Shown here: positions 47,331 to 58,620 of the stretch, piece after piece | How positions within the stretch are numbered: position 1 is the first letter of the stretch | How the letters are laid out: each line of letters begins with the position of its first letter | Origin: Stromatinia cepivora | Lineage: Eukaryota > Ascomycota > Leotiomycetes > Helotiales > Sclerotiniaceae | Direction of reading: 5' to 3' | Assembly (NCBI GenBank): GCA_014898415.1 | Contig: RCTD01000001.1 | Location: 4,216,001-4,280,000 of the forward strand | DNA length: 64,000 nucleotides | The notes under the pieces: generated by a model | What the model was told of the DNA's origin: nothing | The model's input: the letters and a program-made list of their open reading frames with translations, nothing else | Databases searched by the model: none | Position numbers and translations under genes: made by a program

Positions 47331-47964
47331 CTACCCGCTATATTGCTTAATTTCATCCTTCCTTTGAGATAATGGCTGTGAATTATAATTGCCATTATCC
47401 AAATCCTCCAGAAACTTTCTACTCTTTGCCCATAATTCAGCCTCCATATCTCTACCAACCCTTCCACTTCGACTATTCAAGAAACCAATATCAAGATTTC
47501 CCATCCCTCCTTCTGCAATAATATCATCTGCTTTATTTCCCGCCATATTTCCCGGAACTGCTGGTCGTCTTTCCACAGGTTCAGCTGCTGATTTGCCCTT
47601 ATTTTTCGACTTCACCTTCTCTGCGGGTATGATATCTGCTTCCTCCAATCCCAGTATTTGTCTTCGTAATCGCACATCGACGGATTGTAGAGTTTTTAAA
47701 TATGAATTTGAGGCATTCTCGAAAGCTTGCCGTTTTTCTTGTGATGATTGTGTTTCTCCCGGTTCTTTTGATGCGGTAAGAATTTTGAGGGTTTGTCCGG
47801 CAGTCTGAACAAGTTGTAATATACTCTGCGAACAATTAGATAATGCTTAAAAATGAATTGCGATCTGTCGGTATTACCTTGTCTATTTCATTAAGTTGTT
47901 GAATGCGCTCAGCTTTCGTGAATGGTCGAAAGGTTGAGGTTTGCTCCTCGGGTGAAGAAGACAT
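47331..47964 (-). CDS. MED11: Mediator of RNA polymerase II transcription subunit 11
   Basis: Exon 1 is 47964-47878, the intron is 47877-47826 and exon 2 is 47825-47331, giving 193 residues. The conserved Med11 helix RIQQLNEIDKSILQLVQTAG spans the splice, followed by SYLKTLQSVDVRLRRQILGL. The C-terminal half is polar, and Lys/Glu-rich at VKSKNKGK. Med11 with Med22 forms a four-helix bundle in the Mediator head that helps preinitiation complex assembly. The fungal form is longer than the yeast protein because of its tail. It is head-to-head with TAF5 (557 bp between starts). Confidence 0.85.
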
Positions 47965-48521
47965 GATGATATTATCAAGGATCGAATTGAGGATTTGGGA
48001 ACTGTTGTTTGAATTTGATATGTACTAGCTGCAAAAATGATTTTGATTTTGTAGGAAGATACAGCTCTAAATTCGAGGTGCGAGAGCGAGAGAGTACAGT
48101 GGTATCAATAATTGATCTCTAGAACTTCAAGTGCTTTGTCTGGGGTTACAGCCTTAGTGATGCGGCTCTGCGGGGTCAGCTGCATTAGTTCCAAAATTTC
48201 ACTCCAATTGTCAATGAACATTGAAGCTGATTAACCTCCTTGATATATCAATATAATCAATTCATACAAGGAGACTCGAACAGTATAAACTTCTCTTAAC
48301 TCTTTCATAATACCTAAATCCTCCATAAACGTAATCAACTATACATAAACATAAAGTTGAAAGTTAAGAGTGAATTTTTCTTTTCTAAAAGATTCAGGAT
48401 TCTTTGGGATGGTCAGTGATTGGTGGTAATATTAGGTGATAGAGGAAACCTTTGAGGATTATCAAAGTAGTAGCAAAAAGATAAATCCAACAAGCTTGAA
48501 AGACAGCAAGACCCAATAAGG
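47965..48521. promoter_or_regulatory. Shared divergent promoter of MED11 and TAF5
   Basis: 557 bp between the two start codons, with no ORF of note. It must carry both promoters and both 5' leaders. The TAF5 side has an AAG/AAC-rich leader up to the ATG. No individual factor site is claimed. Confidence 0.6.
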
Positions 48522-51500
48522 ATGTCTACTTCCACTTCAGGACAACCAAACGGACCTCCAAGTGCTGGAATAAACACACAACAAAATTCCCAAGGACCTC
48601 CACAATCAGGCTCACTAATGTCTCAACAAAATCTAAATCAGATCGTAAGTGCTCCTTCTTATTTTATTCCAATACACTTTGTCAATATTACCATCAAATT
48701 ATTCCAAGTTCTATTCAAAGTTCTATTCAAATCTTTGTCCACAGAACAACTATGCTCTCTTGAAAACCTGTCAGTACAGATGCAAGCAGCCGTAGCACAC
48801 AGTTTGTTGATGGAAACAAAAGTATAAACAAATCAGTCACGTGGTATGTTTGGATACATGGACACAGGATACCAACAACCACCTTCTTCAAACAGACAGT
48901 TTACTTGGCTGTATTTGGTTGAGTTAAGAGAACTGCAGATTGAAGCTTACACAATGATCTTCTCACCATATGCATTTCCATGATGCAGTGGTTTTTGAAA
49001 GGTGGTGTTTACAGCTGATTACAACATTGAAAAGAATAAATGTTTGAGAAGAAGCTCTGGTGAATGAGATCAACATTTGAAGTTCTTTCCATCCAACATG
49101 GTGCTTTTTTGTTCAAGGCCCGATCCCTCTTCGGACCTAGCGGCCTTCTATGCCGTGTTTCCCCTCCTGTTTATCATCAAATCAACAAGATCCTAGATCA
49201 CAATTTATCCATTCACTTCCATTTGATAAATACAATTCTACGGCTGCTTGCGATGCTTGTTTCTCTTATTACAAAGTTTTTCTTCAAAGTCTTGTTACAA
49301 AACATTATCACAAACTCCTTGTAACAGATTTTTGTCATCATGTCTGGGCCATCAGATCAATTCATGCATCCTCCATCACATCCTTCTACCTCACATCCAG
49401 TGCCACTTGGTACTCCACATCTTGGTACCACCCAGCTTGCAGTACCTTCTGGTGCTCCAAGTACTGGTGCTCCACGCCCTGCCATTCCCCCCATTCCAAT
49501 GCCTTCTGGTGCTCCAAGTACTGGTGTTCCAAGTGTTGGTGCACCAAGTGTCACTGCTCCAAGTGCCGGTGCTCGAAGTGCTGGTGTTTCACATCCTCCG
49601 CGTCCTGCCATTCCCCAAGTACCAGCACCTCTATATCCCTCACATGTTTCCTATCATCCACCTCCTCCACGCGTTTATGGTTCTCCATATCCACCTCTTT
49701 TCGGATCATCGCGTCATGCGCCTATTGCATATCCTTCGAATAGGAATATTCTGCTAGCCTCTACTAATCCATTATTCAACAACCCACAGGTTATCGAGTA
49801 TCTCGTCAAGAAAGGATACAATCGAACGGAGCAAATGTTACGTTCAGAATCCGCCAATCTTGATAGAGATGGAAAGCCTATTCAAGAACGTGCAGAGGAT
49901 CTTGGTACAGCGAAATATGCAAAAGGATTTCGATTATTGAGTAATTGGATTGAGTCTAACTTGGACATTTACAAGGTGAGCAAAATTCTTCCAGGTTACA
50001 ATATTGGTTCCTCTAATACCTTTATCACAGTTTGAGTTACGCAGACTCCTTTGGCCTATCTTTGTTTATTCATTCATTGAGCTCATCACAAGTAACTATG
50101 CGAGTGATGGAAAAGCTTTTTTGAATGAGTTCAAAAATCAATTTCAACAAGTCCATGCAGATGAGCTCACTACCTTTGAGACAATCAGCCTGCCACAACA
50201 AATCACCGATAACTCTATCACAAAGCTTTATCTATCCTCAAAGTACCGATTACCTCTCAATACCCATGTTTACTTCAACCTCATTACCCACCTCGAATCA
50301 AACAGCAAGCAAGGAGGATCTGTTATCATTTATTTGTTACAGACATACTGTGAAATCCGAGAAACCAAACGAGGACCTATTGATCAATTTAGCTTCGAAG
50401 CTATAATTAATCAAGCACATGGTGTTGAGCCAGAAGAGTCTGATCTTCAAGAAGGAATTCCTGGTGCTTTTACTGGAGTTACAAACAAGGACATTGCAGA
50501 CAATAATGCTAAGTTGTTATTGGGCCCATTGTCATTGGAGGATGATCTATCTGCGGATGTTCGCGCAGAACTTGATGAGGAAGATACCAAGAATCCACCT
50601 GAGCCGGGCAGACCATCCTTAGTAGAATTGTTTGATCAGAGTATCAAGCGTGAAGAAGGCAGTGAAGGACCGAGCCGCAATGATATTCCTTACCCTCCTT
50701 CTCGCGCTAAAGATGTAACCATGGAAGTTCAAAAGATCAAGGAATATCGGGATAGATTCAAGATTGAGAGTCGTAGTGGTGGCGTTGGTCCTGCAGTTTC
50801 GATTTGCATGTTTACTTTCCATAACACTCTTGATACGTAAGTGGTCATACCCGAGCTTTTTCAATAAATACTAACTTTGACCAGAATCACCTGTATCGAG
50901 TTTTCCGATGACAATAACTTGGTTGCTGTTGGCACTGAAGAATCTTACATTCGGGTTTGGCATTTGCATGGCGAACCATTGTCAAGTGAAACCAAACCAG
51001 GTCCAAATGATCCACCACCATCCAACTCTCGTCGTTTAATCGGTCATTCTGCACCAGTTTATTCTGTTTCATTCTCTCCTTCAATTCGGGGTGCAGACGA
51101 TACTGATATCTCTACTGCTCCTAAATTACTTCTTTCCTCCTCCTCGGATAGAACAATTCGTCTTTGGTCACTCGAAGCATGGGCCTGCGTTGTTGTATAC
51201 AAAGGTCATGAAGGTCCAGTATGGAATGTAAAGTGGGGACCATTTGGTCATTACTTTTTGAGTTGCGGTCATGATCGATCTGTTCGTATCTGGGGACAAG
51301 ATCATATCTCATACCTTCGAATGTTCATTGGTCATGATTCTAACGTTAATCAAATTGCCTGGCATCCAAATGGAGCATATATTTTCTCGGCTAGTGATCA
51401 AGCTGATAAAACTGTTCGTATGTGGTCTTTCACAACTGGTGAATGCGTTCGTGTTTTCACTGGTCATACCGAAACCATCAGTGCTCTTCAATGCGCTCCT

Positions 51501-51944
51501 AATGGAAAGATTCTAGCATCTGCCGATTCAGGTGGAAGTATCATTCTTTGGGATCTTGCAAAGGGAGCACAAATCAAGCGTTGCAGAGGTCATGGAAAAG
51601 GTGGAATTTGGTCTTTATCATTTAGTGTCGAATCAACCGTATTGTGTTCGGGTGGTGCTGATGGTACTGTTCGTTTGTGGGATATTGAAGTTCCTACTGA
51701 TCCATACAAGAACAATGATGGAGAAATTATTGGTACCGGCGGACAAGCAGATGCAACTCGAGTTACAGGAGCCATTGCCGGTGCTCAAGTCAATCCAGCC
51801 ACTGGTTCTTCCAAGAAAAAGGGCAAGGAAACAATGATTACACCTGATCAAATCTCTGCATTCCCAACCAAGAGATCACCAGTTTACAAAGTCATGTTCA
51901 CAAGAATGAATTTGGTTATGGCTGGAGGATGTTATTTGCCATAG
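48522..51944 (+). CDS. TAF5: Transcription initiation factor TFIID subunit 5 (TAF5)
   Basis: Four exons: 48522-48644, 49790-49975, 50031-50836 and 50885-51944, giving 724 residues. Exon 1 ends NQNLNQI-type sequence and joins in phase to [20 protein letters not shown], a LisH motif. The TAF5 NTD2 helical domain follows (about residues 90-230: [36 protein letters not shown]). After an acidic linker, six to seven WD40 repeats form a C-terminal propeller ([65 protein letters not shown], with RLW/RIW/ILWD ends). TAF5 scaffolds TFIID and, in fungi, SAGA. The 1145-nt first intron is very long for a fungus; see the findings. Confidence 0.9.
49340..49789 (+). other. Possible alternative first exon of TAF5 (Pro/Ser/Gly-rich)
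   Basis: Within intron 1 of TAF5 an ATG in good context (TCATCATGTC) opens 150 codons that run without a stop straight into exon 2 in the correct frame. The segment is low complexity, with repeats such as [21 protein letters not shown] and [18 protein letters not shown] branch site 25 bp before the exon 2 acceptor argues that the splice is genuinely used. So this is either a second promoter and isoform, or an intron that happens to be open. Confidence 0.4.
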
Positions 51945-53996
51945 AAGCTTATCAAGATTTTCCGAGGAATTGGTTATTTCACTACGAGGCGCATATTCTA
52001 CGATAAAAGCTTTCATCAAATTGTAATTGAGGTTTTTTTTTTCCTTTTTCCTTTTCCAAGAATATCTTCGTCCGGGAGGAATGGGTTGAGAGTGGATTTT
52101 ATACAGAAAATGGCGTACATTCAGAACGAAAATCGAGATACCAGGATTTATGGTAATTAGGTAGTCTAGTCACTAGTTTAGGTTTTTCAATAGTGAAGCT
52201 TTTTTTCCGGAAATTTGTAAGATCTTACTTTGTAATTTTGTATGCATGTTTTTTGATTTGGTGATTTGGTGATTGATTTTTATTTTTTTTGGGAATTATG
52301 ATGAAAGATCGTGCTGTTGATTTTGGGGAGGAGATTGAAATCTGAGAATAAATCACCATCCTATTCTTATATTCATCGCTCGCTTATGATACACTGCGTC
52401 AAATTTTAAGAACTCCTTGAATCATTTTCGTTCCTTTTATTTTATCTTCTTCCCCTGTCCATCGACCCCTGGTCTTCATTCCACCCTCTCTCTCCACTCA
52501 CCCACCCCCTTCATCATCCCCCCGATCATTAACCCCACTCAACTAGTTCCCTCTCTCCATCTCCATCTCCACCTCTAACCTCCCTCCCCTCTCTCTCTCT
52601 TCCCACCTCTCTCCCTCTCTTCTCCATCCCCCCAAAAAAGCCCCTAAATACCCTCCACCCGCATACCCTGCACCCGTATCCCCTCCACCCCTAAATCCGG
52701 AACCATCCAATTGCAAACCCTTTCCTCATTCGTAAGCCCTTTCTTCATCCATAAGCTCATCCATAATCACCACCCTCATTCCTCTCATTCCTCTCATTCC
52801 TCTCATTCCTCTCATTCCTCTCATTCCTCTCATTCCTCTCATTCCTCTCATTCCTCTCATTCCTCTCATTCCTCTCATTCCCTCAAAATGCATATCCACC
52901 ATATCCATATCCATATCCACATACATATCAAAAGCAAAAAATAAAAAATTTCTATCTTCTACTAATTGGGTTTCTAATTCTAACTAGTAGTTCTAAAGTT
53001 GTTTCGATCCCTGCCTCTGGTTCTGAAAATTGGGGTTTGGGGATTTTAAACAGGGGATGGGAACTGGGACATCGGACATTGGATTTGGGATTGGGATTTT
53101 GGATCTTGGGGTTTGATTTTGCCTGTGTGAATTTCGCTTCCGACTTTGCATCTATCTTTCGCTTCAAATTGAACCTTAACTTCGGCTTTGCGTCTTCCTT
53201 CAAATTTGACCTTAACTTTGACCATAATCTCGACCTTAATTTTCCCTTTCCTCTGACTCTGCCCCTGACCTTAACTCTATCTATCTCTTCCAATTTGACC
53301 TTGACCTTAACTTTCCCTTTCCCTTTGACCTTAACCTTAACTTTGACTTCGGCTTCGGCTTCAGCTCCGAATTCAACCTCACCATTAAACTTGTTTTTCT
53401 TTTTGATGTTGGCACTGATGATATTGTGACATTTGCGACGTCTTGGTTCTCGTGGTATTGTGAAGTTGTGAAGTTGTGAAGTTGTGAAGTTTTAAGTAGA
53501 TACTAAGTAGGTACTAGATGTAAGATGGATGACATGTATGGTAATGCTGTATCGCCTCACATAATGATCTCTGAGGATTAGGGTTTGAGAGAAAATACAG
53601 CCAAAGACTTGTATCAAGACAGCAGAGAGTGCCATTCAAATTTGCATTTACATTTACAGTTACATTCACATCCCACCCCAATTTCAAAACACCATTTTCA
53701 TCAAGTTCGAAGCCATTCACCAATCTCGAATCCATTCGAATGTGATCAATTTCAATTAATTTATACTAGGTATCTACCAGAAAGAAGTCCAGTCATCTCC
53801 TGTCACAAATATATTTTACCACCATAACTCTTGGTAACTGATGTTCTTTCGATATGTTGGATCAAAGTATTCTCCTCCAGGACCCCAAAATGAAAACAGC
53901 AACTTGTGCAACATAGACATCGACAGCAAAATTGAAGCAATTTGATCCCATAATATCCCATCTCATATACTTTAACCTTGTCACTCGTCGATCAAT
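51945..53996. other. Low-complexity intergenic interval
   Basis: No gene is recognised. It holds the TAF5 3' UTR, a strongly C/T-rich stretch (about 52430-52720), a 9-bp minisatellite, then at 53040-53370 a run of CTTAAC/GACTTT-type pyrimidine repeats. ORFs here translate to monotonous SHS or LTLTL strings and are not believed. Confidence 0.6.
52774..52880. repeat. 9-bp minisatellite (TCATTCCTC)n, about 12 copies
   Basis: Essentially perfect tandem copies of a 9-bp unit over 107 bp. The unit length is a multiple of three, so both strands stay open by chance (Ser-His-Ser or Gly-Met-Arg repeats). Confidence 0.95.
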
Positions 53997-55194
53997 TCAG
54001 ATTCCTGAGTAATATCCACCACCATTACCCCCATCTCCACTTCCTCCCCCTGGTAATCCAACACTGACAGTAGCCCCTGGTGCGCTTGAACTCGCAGCAC
54101 CATTGGCACTGGATCCACCTGGAAAAGTTGGGGCTGGAGCAATACCACCACCTTGACAAATAGCAGTGAGAGACGTTTGAAGACCTAACATCGCATATTA
54201 GTTCACGATCTCCATACTGGAACAAGACATGAGGGAAAATGAGAGGGGAGAACTCACTAGTACTGATAGAAGTGGCAACAATCGTAGTAGTTCCAGTGCT
54301 TTGAATGGTCTTCAACACAGTAGTAGGGATGGTAACTGTTTGATAGATAGCCTGCACAACATTTGTTGAAATGGTTTGAACAACTGGAACCGTGAAATGC
54401 GAGATAATAGTAGTTGTCTGAGGAATGGTTGTAGCAATCACCAATGAATATGTTGATAAATCTTTAGCTGGACAAGCAGCAGATACAGAACCAGCAGAAC
54501 CACCCGAGCCACCATCAACGGAAGTAGGAAGAGCTGGTCCACCAGGTTGAGTTATAGAAATGGTAATACCAGGTAACGTAGCAGTGACTCCATCCGAAGT
54601 TCCAACACCGGCCGAAATACCAGGACCGCCTGGAACTGAAGCAGATACCCCAGGTCCACTTCCACTATTTCCACTACCACCACCATTATATCCGGGACCC
54701 GATCCTGAGCCACCTCCAAAAGCAGGAAGCGTGGCAGATACGGCAGGAAGTGTAGCCGAAGCCGACGCAGCACCACCAATCGACAAACCACCTCCACTAC
54801 CCTCACCAAAGGGTGGAAGCGTAGCCGAAACTTGAGGAACAGGTGTAGGAATATAGTTACTAGTAGGCAATACCGGTACACTTGGCGCAGCAGAAACCGA
54901 CACAGAAGGAGCAGGAGCAGCCCCACCACCACCACCAAGTCCAAGCCCACCAAGTCCAAGTCCACCAAGTCCAAGCCCACCAAGAAGTCCGGCAAGACCG
55001 AGTCCCGCAAGAGCGCCGCCACCACTTCCTCCAGTGGCTGGAACACTTGGAACGGGGGGAAATGGAAGGGATGGGACGGAGACGGATGGGGAAGAATATT
55101 TGGGAGAATGATTGTCTAAATCTGAAGCAGGTGCTGGAGCTGCGTAGAGGGTGGGGAGAAGGAGGAAGGTTGTTAGGAGGAGTTTGTTGTGCAT
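53997..55194 (-). CDS. Secreted Gly/Ser/Pro-rich cell-wall-type protein
   Basis: Exon 1 is 55194-54258, the intron 54257-54185 and exon 2 54184-53997, giving 374 residues. The start MHNKLLLTTFLLLPTLYAAP is a clear signal peptide with an AAPAPA cleavage region. Low-complexity Gly/Leu repeats (LGLGGLGLGG) and Ser/Val/Pro repeats (SVSAAPSVPV, SATLPAVSATLPAF) fill residues 25-230. A short Cys-containing, Thr/Val-rich region follows (SAACPAKDLSTYSLVIATT, VVQTISTNVVQAI, TTVLKTIQSTGTTTIVATS), then TAICQGGG and a Gly-rich tail. There is no GPI-type hydrophobic C-terminus. The sequence suggests a structural wall or extracellular-matrix protein; no enzyme fold is seen. Confidence 0.75.
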
Positions 55195-56465
55195 TTTTGC
55201 GGTTGGATGTGTGAGATTTTGGTGAAGTACGTAAGTTAGTGAGGTGAGAGATTGATTGGTGATTGAAGAGATTGAGTTGAATTGAGCGTGAGAAATAAAT
55301 TGAGATTCAATTGGATTGTAAACAGCGAATGTATTGTATTGTATTGTATTGTATTGCAGTAGTGTAGTACTGCAAAAAAAAAAGCGAGGAGCAAAAAGTA
55401 GTAAAAGCTCAGTGTATGTGTGTGATGAAAAGAAAGAAAAATCCAAGACCAAAATCAAGGGAACATCAACACTTTATACCCCCTCATCATTTCATTAAGT
55501 TTGTTTCTCATCCATCAAGGTACATATCATTGATCAAAAGCGTACAACTGAACCCATCGTACCTTCCCCATTCAATGCCATCATACCTATTCAGAGCACA
55601 ACCAACAAACGATTTCAAGCTAACCGTGTAGTCTCCGAAAGTCAATTGGCGTTTTCAATATTCAACATTGCAATCAAAGGTAAGAACGCCTCCTCAGTTC
55701 CCGGGATGACGAACTCCCATGATCATAATGCATTCCTCCGCCCCAATTTTGGCGGTGATAAACGAGTAGACTACTACGAGAGTGTCACCAAGGAAAGTGC
55801 AAACACTCCCATTCGTCCATCTCTTTTCCATTCGTAATCCACCCAATGCAAATTACTCCCCAGTTAGTCTCCGAGACAGACCGATCTATTGGAAAGAAAG
55901 TCATGTTGTACCCAACAGACTGGAAAGAGCAGATGATGAGCATGTTTTCTGTCGTACGGATATCAAAAGTCCCATTAATTCTAGATGTCATGTCGTGCAT
56001 ATGTAACTTACATGTGTAACTTTCAGGAACGCCTCGAACCTTAAGACGCCATATCCGGTCCGAGTGGATCCTCGACTCAACACAGAAAGGATTTTCGATA
56101 CACTTGTACACGATCAGGAGAAAACCTCATGGAAAATCTCATTATAACTGATACATGAAAGAGGAGAATATTGATTGTCAAGCTCACAATAGATTTGGAA
56201 AATTTTATCGTCACTCCAAAGCACATTAACTGGACACACAAATGTTACACTAAATATTTTGTATTCTGCTATCTCTTTCCTCTTTATCTTAACGCGCAAT
56301 GTTTATCACAAAGTACATTTTTTAAGATTATGCCTCATGTATTAAGACCATGTGGAAGGGAGAAAAAAAGGGCATCAAAAGAGAAATAGTAAGCAGGCTC
56401 AATGCATGTCCGAAAAACCAACCATTAAAACTCCACTATCCCGAAAAATAAACGATTTTTTGAAT
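55195..56465. other. Intergenic region between the secreted protein gene and HSP90
   Basis: It contains the promoter of the secreted protein gene, including a (GTATT)n pentamer run at about 55330-55356 and a poly-A run near 55373, and the HSP90 3' UTR. Short ORFs here have no family signature. Confidence 0.5.
55330..55356. repeat. (GTATT)n microsatellite
   Basis: Five tandem GTATT pentamers in the leader/promoter of the secreted protein gene. Confidence 0.9.
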
Positions 56466-58620
56466 CTAGTCAACCTCCTCCATAGCACTCTCAACTGGTG
56501 CATCCGAAGTTGCCTCAGTGGCGGTGGCCTCCTCGGTAGTTTCGGGCTCCTCCTCAACATTCAATCCGAGTGAGACAAGCTTGTGAATACGCTCGGCAAA
56601 TCCAGCTGGCTCCTCGATGGTGAAACCAGAAACGAGAAGAGAAGTCTCAAACAAAAGTTGAGTAATCGACTTAACAGTACGATCATTCTCACCATCAGCC
56701 TCAACCTTCTTCTTCAACTCCTTGATGATTGGTGATTTTGGAGAGATTTCGAAAGTCTTCTTGGAAGACATGTATGATGACATAGAGGTATCACGGAGAG
56801 CTTGGGCCTTCATGATACGCTCCATGTTAGCAGACCAACCAAATTGACCGGTACGAATAGCACAAGGAGCGTTGACAAGCTTGTGGCTGACAACAACCTT
56901 CTCAACGTTATCACCGAGAACGTTCTTGAGAGCCTTAGCAAGACCCTCAAACTCCTTCTCTTCCTCCTCACGAGTCTTCTTCTCCTCATCGGTCTCCTCG
57001 AGCTCGAAGTCCTTGGTGATATCAACAAGCTTCTTACCCTCGAACTCCTTGAGTTGAGTCATGGCGTACTCATCAATGGGGTCAACCAAGAAGAGAACCT
57101 CAAAGTTCTTTGCCTTGAGGGAGTCAAGGAATGGTGACTTTTGAACAGCCTTGAGGGACTCGCCGGTGATGTAGTAGAGGTTCTTTTGGTGCTCTGGCAT
57201 ACGGGTAACGTAGTCAGAGAGAGAGGTGATGTCATCACCAGACTTGGTGGAGCTGAATCTGAGGAGCTTGGCAAGAGCTGCTCTGTTTTGGGAATCCTCG
57301 TGGATACCGAGCTTGATGTTCTTTGAGAAAGCAGAGTAGAACTTGTCGAATTGCTCCTTGTCCTCGGAGATCTCTTGGAAGAGCTCAAGAACCTTCTTGA
57401 CGATGTTCTTCTTGATGACCTTCATGATCTTGTTTTGTTGAAGAGTCTCACGAGACAAGTTAAGTGGGAGATCTTCAGAGTCAACAACACCCTTAACGAA
57501 GCTCAACCATTCAGGGATGAGATCAGTGGCATCATCAGTGATGAAGACACGACGAACGTAAAGCTTGATGTTGTTCTTGGTCTTCTTGGTCTCGAAAAGA
57601 TCGAATGGAGCACGCTTTGGAACGAAAAGGATGGCACGGAATTCGAGTTGACCCTCAACCGAGAAGTGCTTGACGGCCAAGTGATCTTCCCAGTCGTTGG
57701 AGAGGGACTTGTAGAATGAACCGTACTCCTCTGGGGTGATGTCGGCAGGATTTCTGGTCCAGATTGGCTTTTGCTTGTTGAGTTCCTCCTCCTCAATCTT
57801 GGTCTCCTTGACCTTCTTGGTCTTTGGCTTCTTCTCCTCCCCGTCATCATCGACCTCCTCAATCTTGGCCTTCTTCTCATCATCCTCCTCCTTGGTTTCC
57901 TCAGCCTCCTCATCTGGAACTTCAGTCTCAGTCTCCTTGGCAACGTGGAGGTAGATTGGGTAAGAGATGAATTCCGAGTGCTTCTTGATGACCTCCTTGA
58001 TCTTGGACTCGTTCAAGTAATCCAATTGCTCGTCCTTCAAGTGAAGAATGATCTTGGTACCACGGCCGAGTTGCTCACCCTCGGAATCATGAGTAAGGGT
58101 GAAAGTTCCTCCAGCACTGGATTCCCAAATGTATTGTTCATCATCGTTGTTTTTCGAGACGACAGTAACTCTGTCTGCGACGAGGTATGCGGAGTAGAAG
58201 CCAACACCGAATTGACCAATCATAGAGATATCAGCACCTGCGGTAAGTGCCTCCATAAATTGCTTGGTACCAGATCGTGCAATCGTACCGAGGTTGTTGA
58301 CGAGATCCTAAGCCGTTGTTAGCAGATTTTCTTGAGTATTCATCTGTGAATATACTTACAGCCTTGGTCATACCAATACCGGTATCGCGGATGGTAAGAG
58401 TCTTGTTCTCCTTGTCTGGGATAATATCGATGCGGAGATCTTTGCCGCTGTCGAGCTTGGAGGGATCTGAGAGAGCCTCATAACGGATCTTGTCGAGAGC
58501 ATCGGAACAGTTAGAAACAAGTTCTCTTAAGAAGATCTCCTTGTTTGAGTAGACTGTGTTAATGATGAGAGAGAGCAGCTGGGAGATCTCAGCTTGGAAC
58601 TCGAAAGTTTCGCCAGCCAT
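56466..58620 (-). CDS. HSP90: Cytosolic heat shock protein 90
   Basis: Exon 1 is 58620-58360, a 52-nt intron lies at 58359-58308, and exon 2 is 58307-56466, giving 700 residues, the normal length. The start [19 protein letters not shown] is the Hsp90 N-terminus. The ATP site is intact ([31 protein letters not shown] across the splice, [15 protein letters not shown]). A charged linker rich in Glu/Lys/Asp follows at residues about 210-265, then the middle domain with [19 protein letters not shown] and the C-terminal dimerisation domain. It ends MEEVD, the TPR-co-chaperone docking motif of cytosolic Hsp90. It is an essential ATP-dependent chaperone for kinases and receptors. Codon use is strongly biased to C/G-ending codons, as expected for high expression. 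Confidence 0.97.

Noticed and set aside
52774..52880. Regular short repeats resembling a CRISPR array
   Set aside because: The unit is 9 bp with no spacers, and the genome is eukaryotic.
52711..52944. ORF with Ser-His-Ser repeats (and its antisense Gly-Met-Arg repeats)
   Set aside because: It is an artefact of the 9-bp minisatellite, whose unit is a multiple of three and free of stops.
53169..53370. CCTTAAC-like repeats as possible interstitial telomere sequence
   Set aside because: The fungal telomere unit is TTAGGG/CCCTAA; these motifs differ and are irregularly spaced.
54552..55214. Several overlapping ORFs on both strands in the Gly-rich gene
   Set aside because: They are frame shadows of a repetitive gene. 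Only the signal-peptide frame has a start, splice and end that make sense.
57771..58322. Long antisense ORF inside HSP90
   Set aside because: It is a shadow created by strongly biased codons in HSP90; the antisense protein is a low-complexity Leu/Val string.
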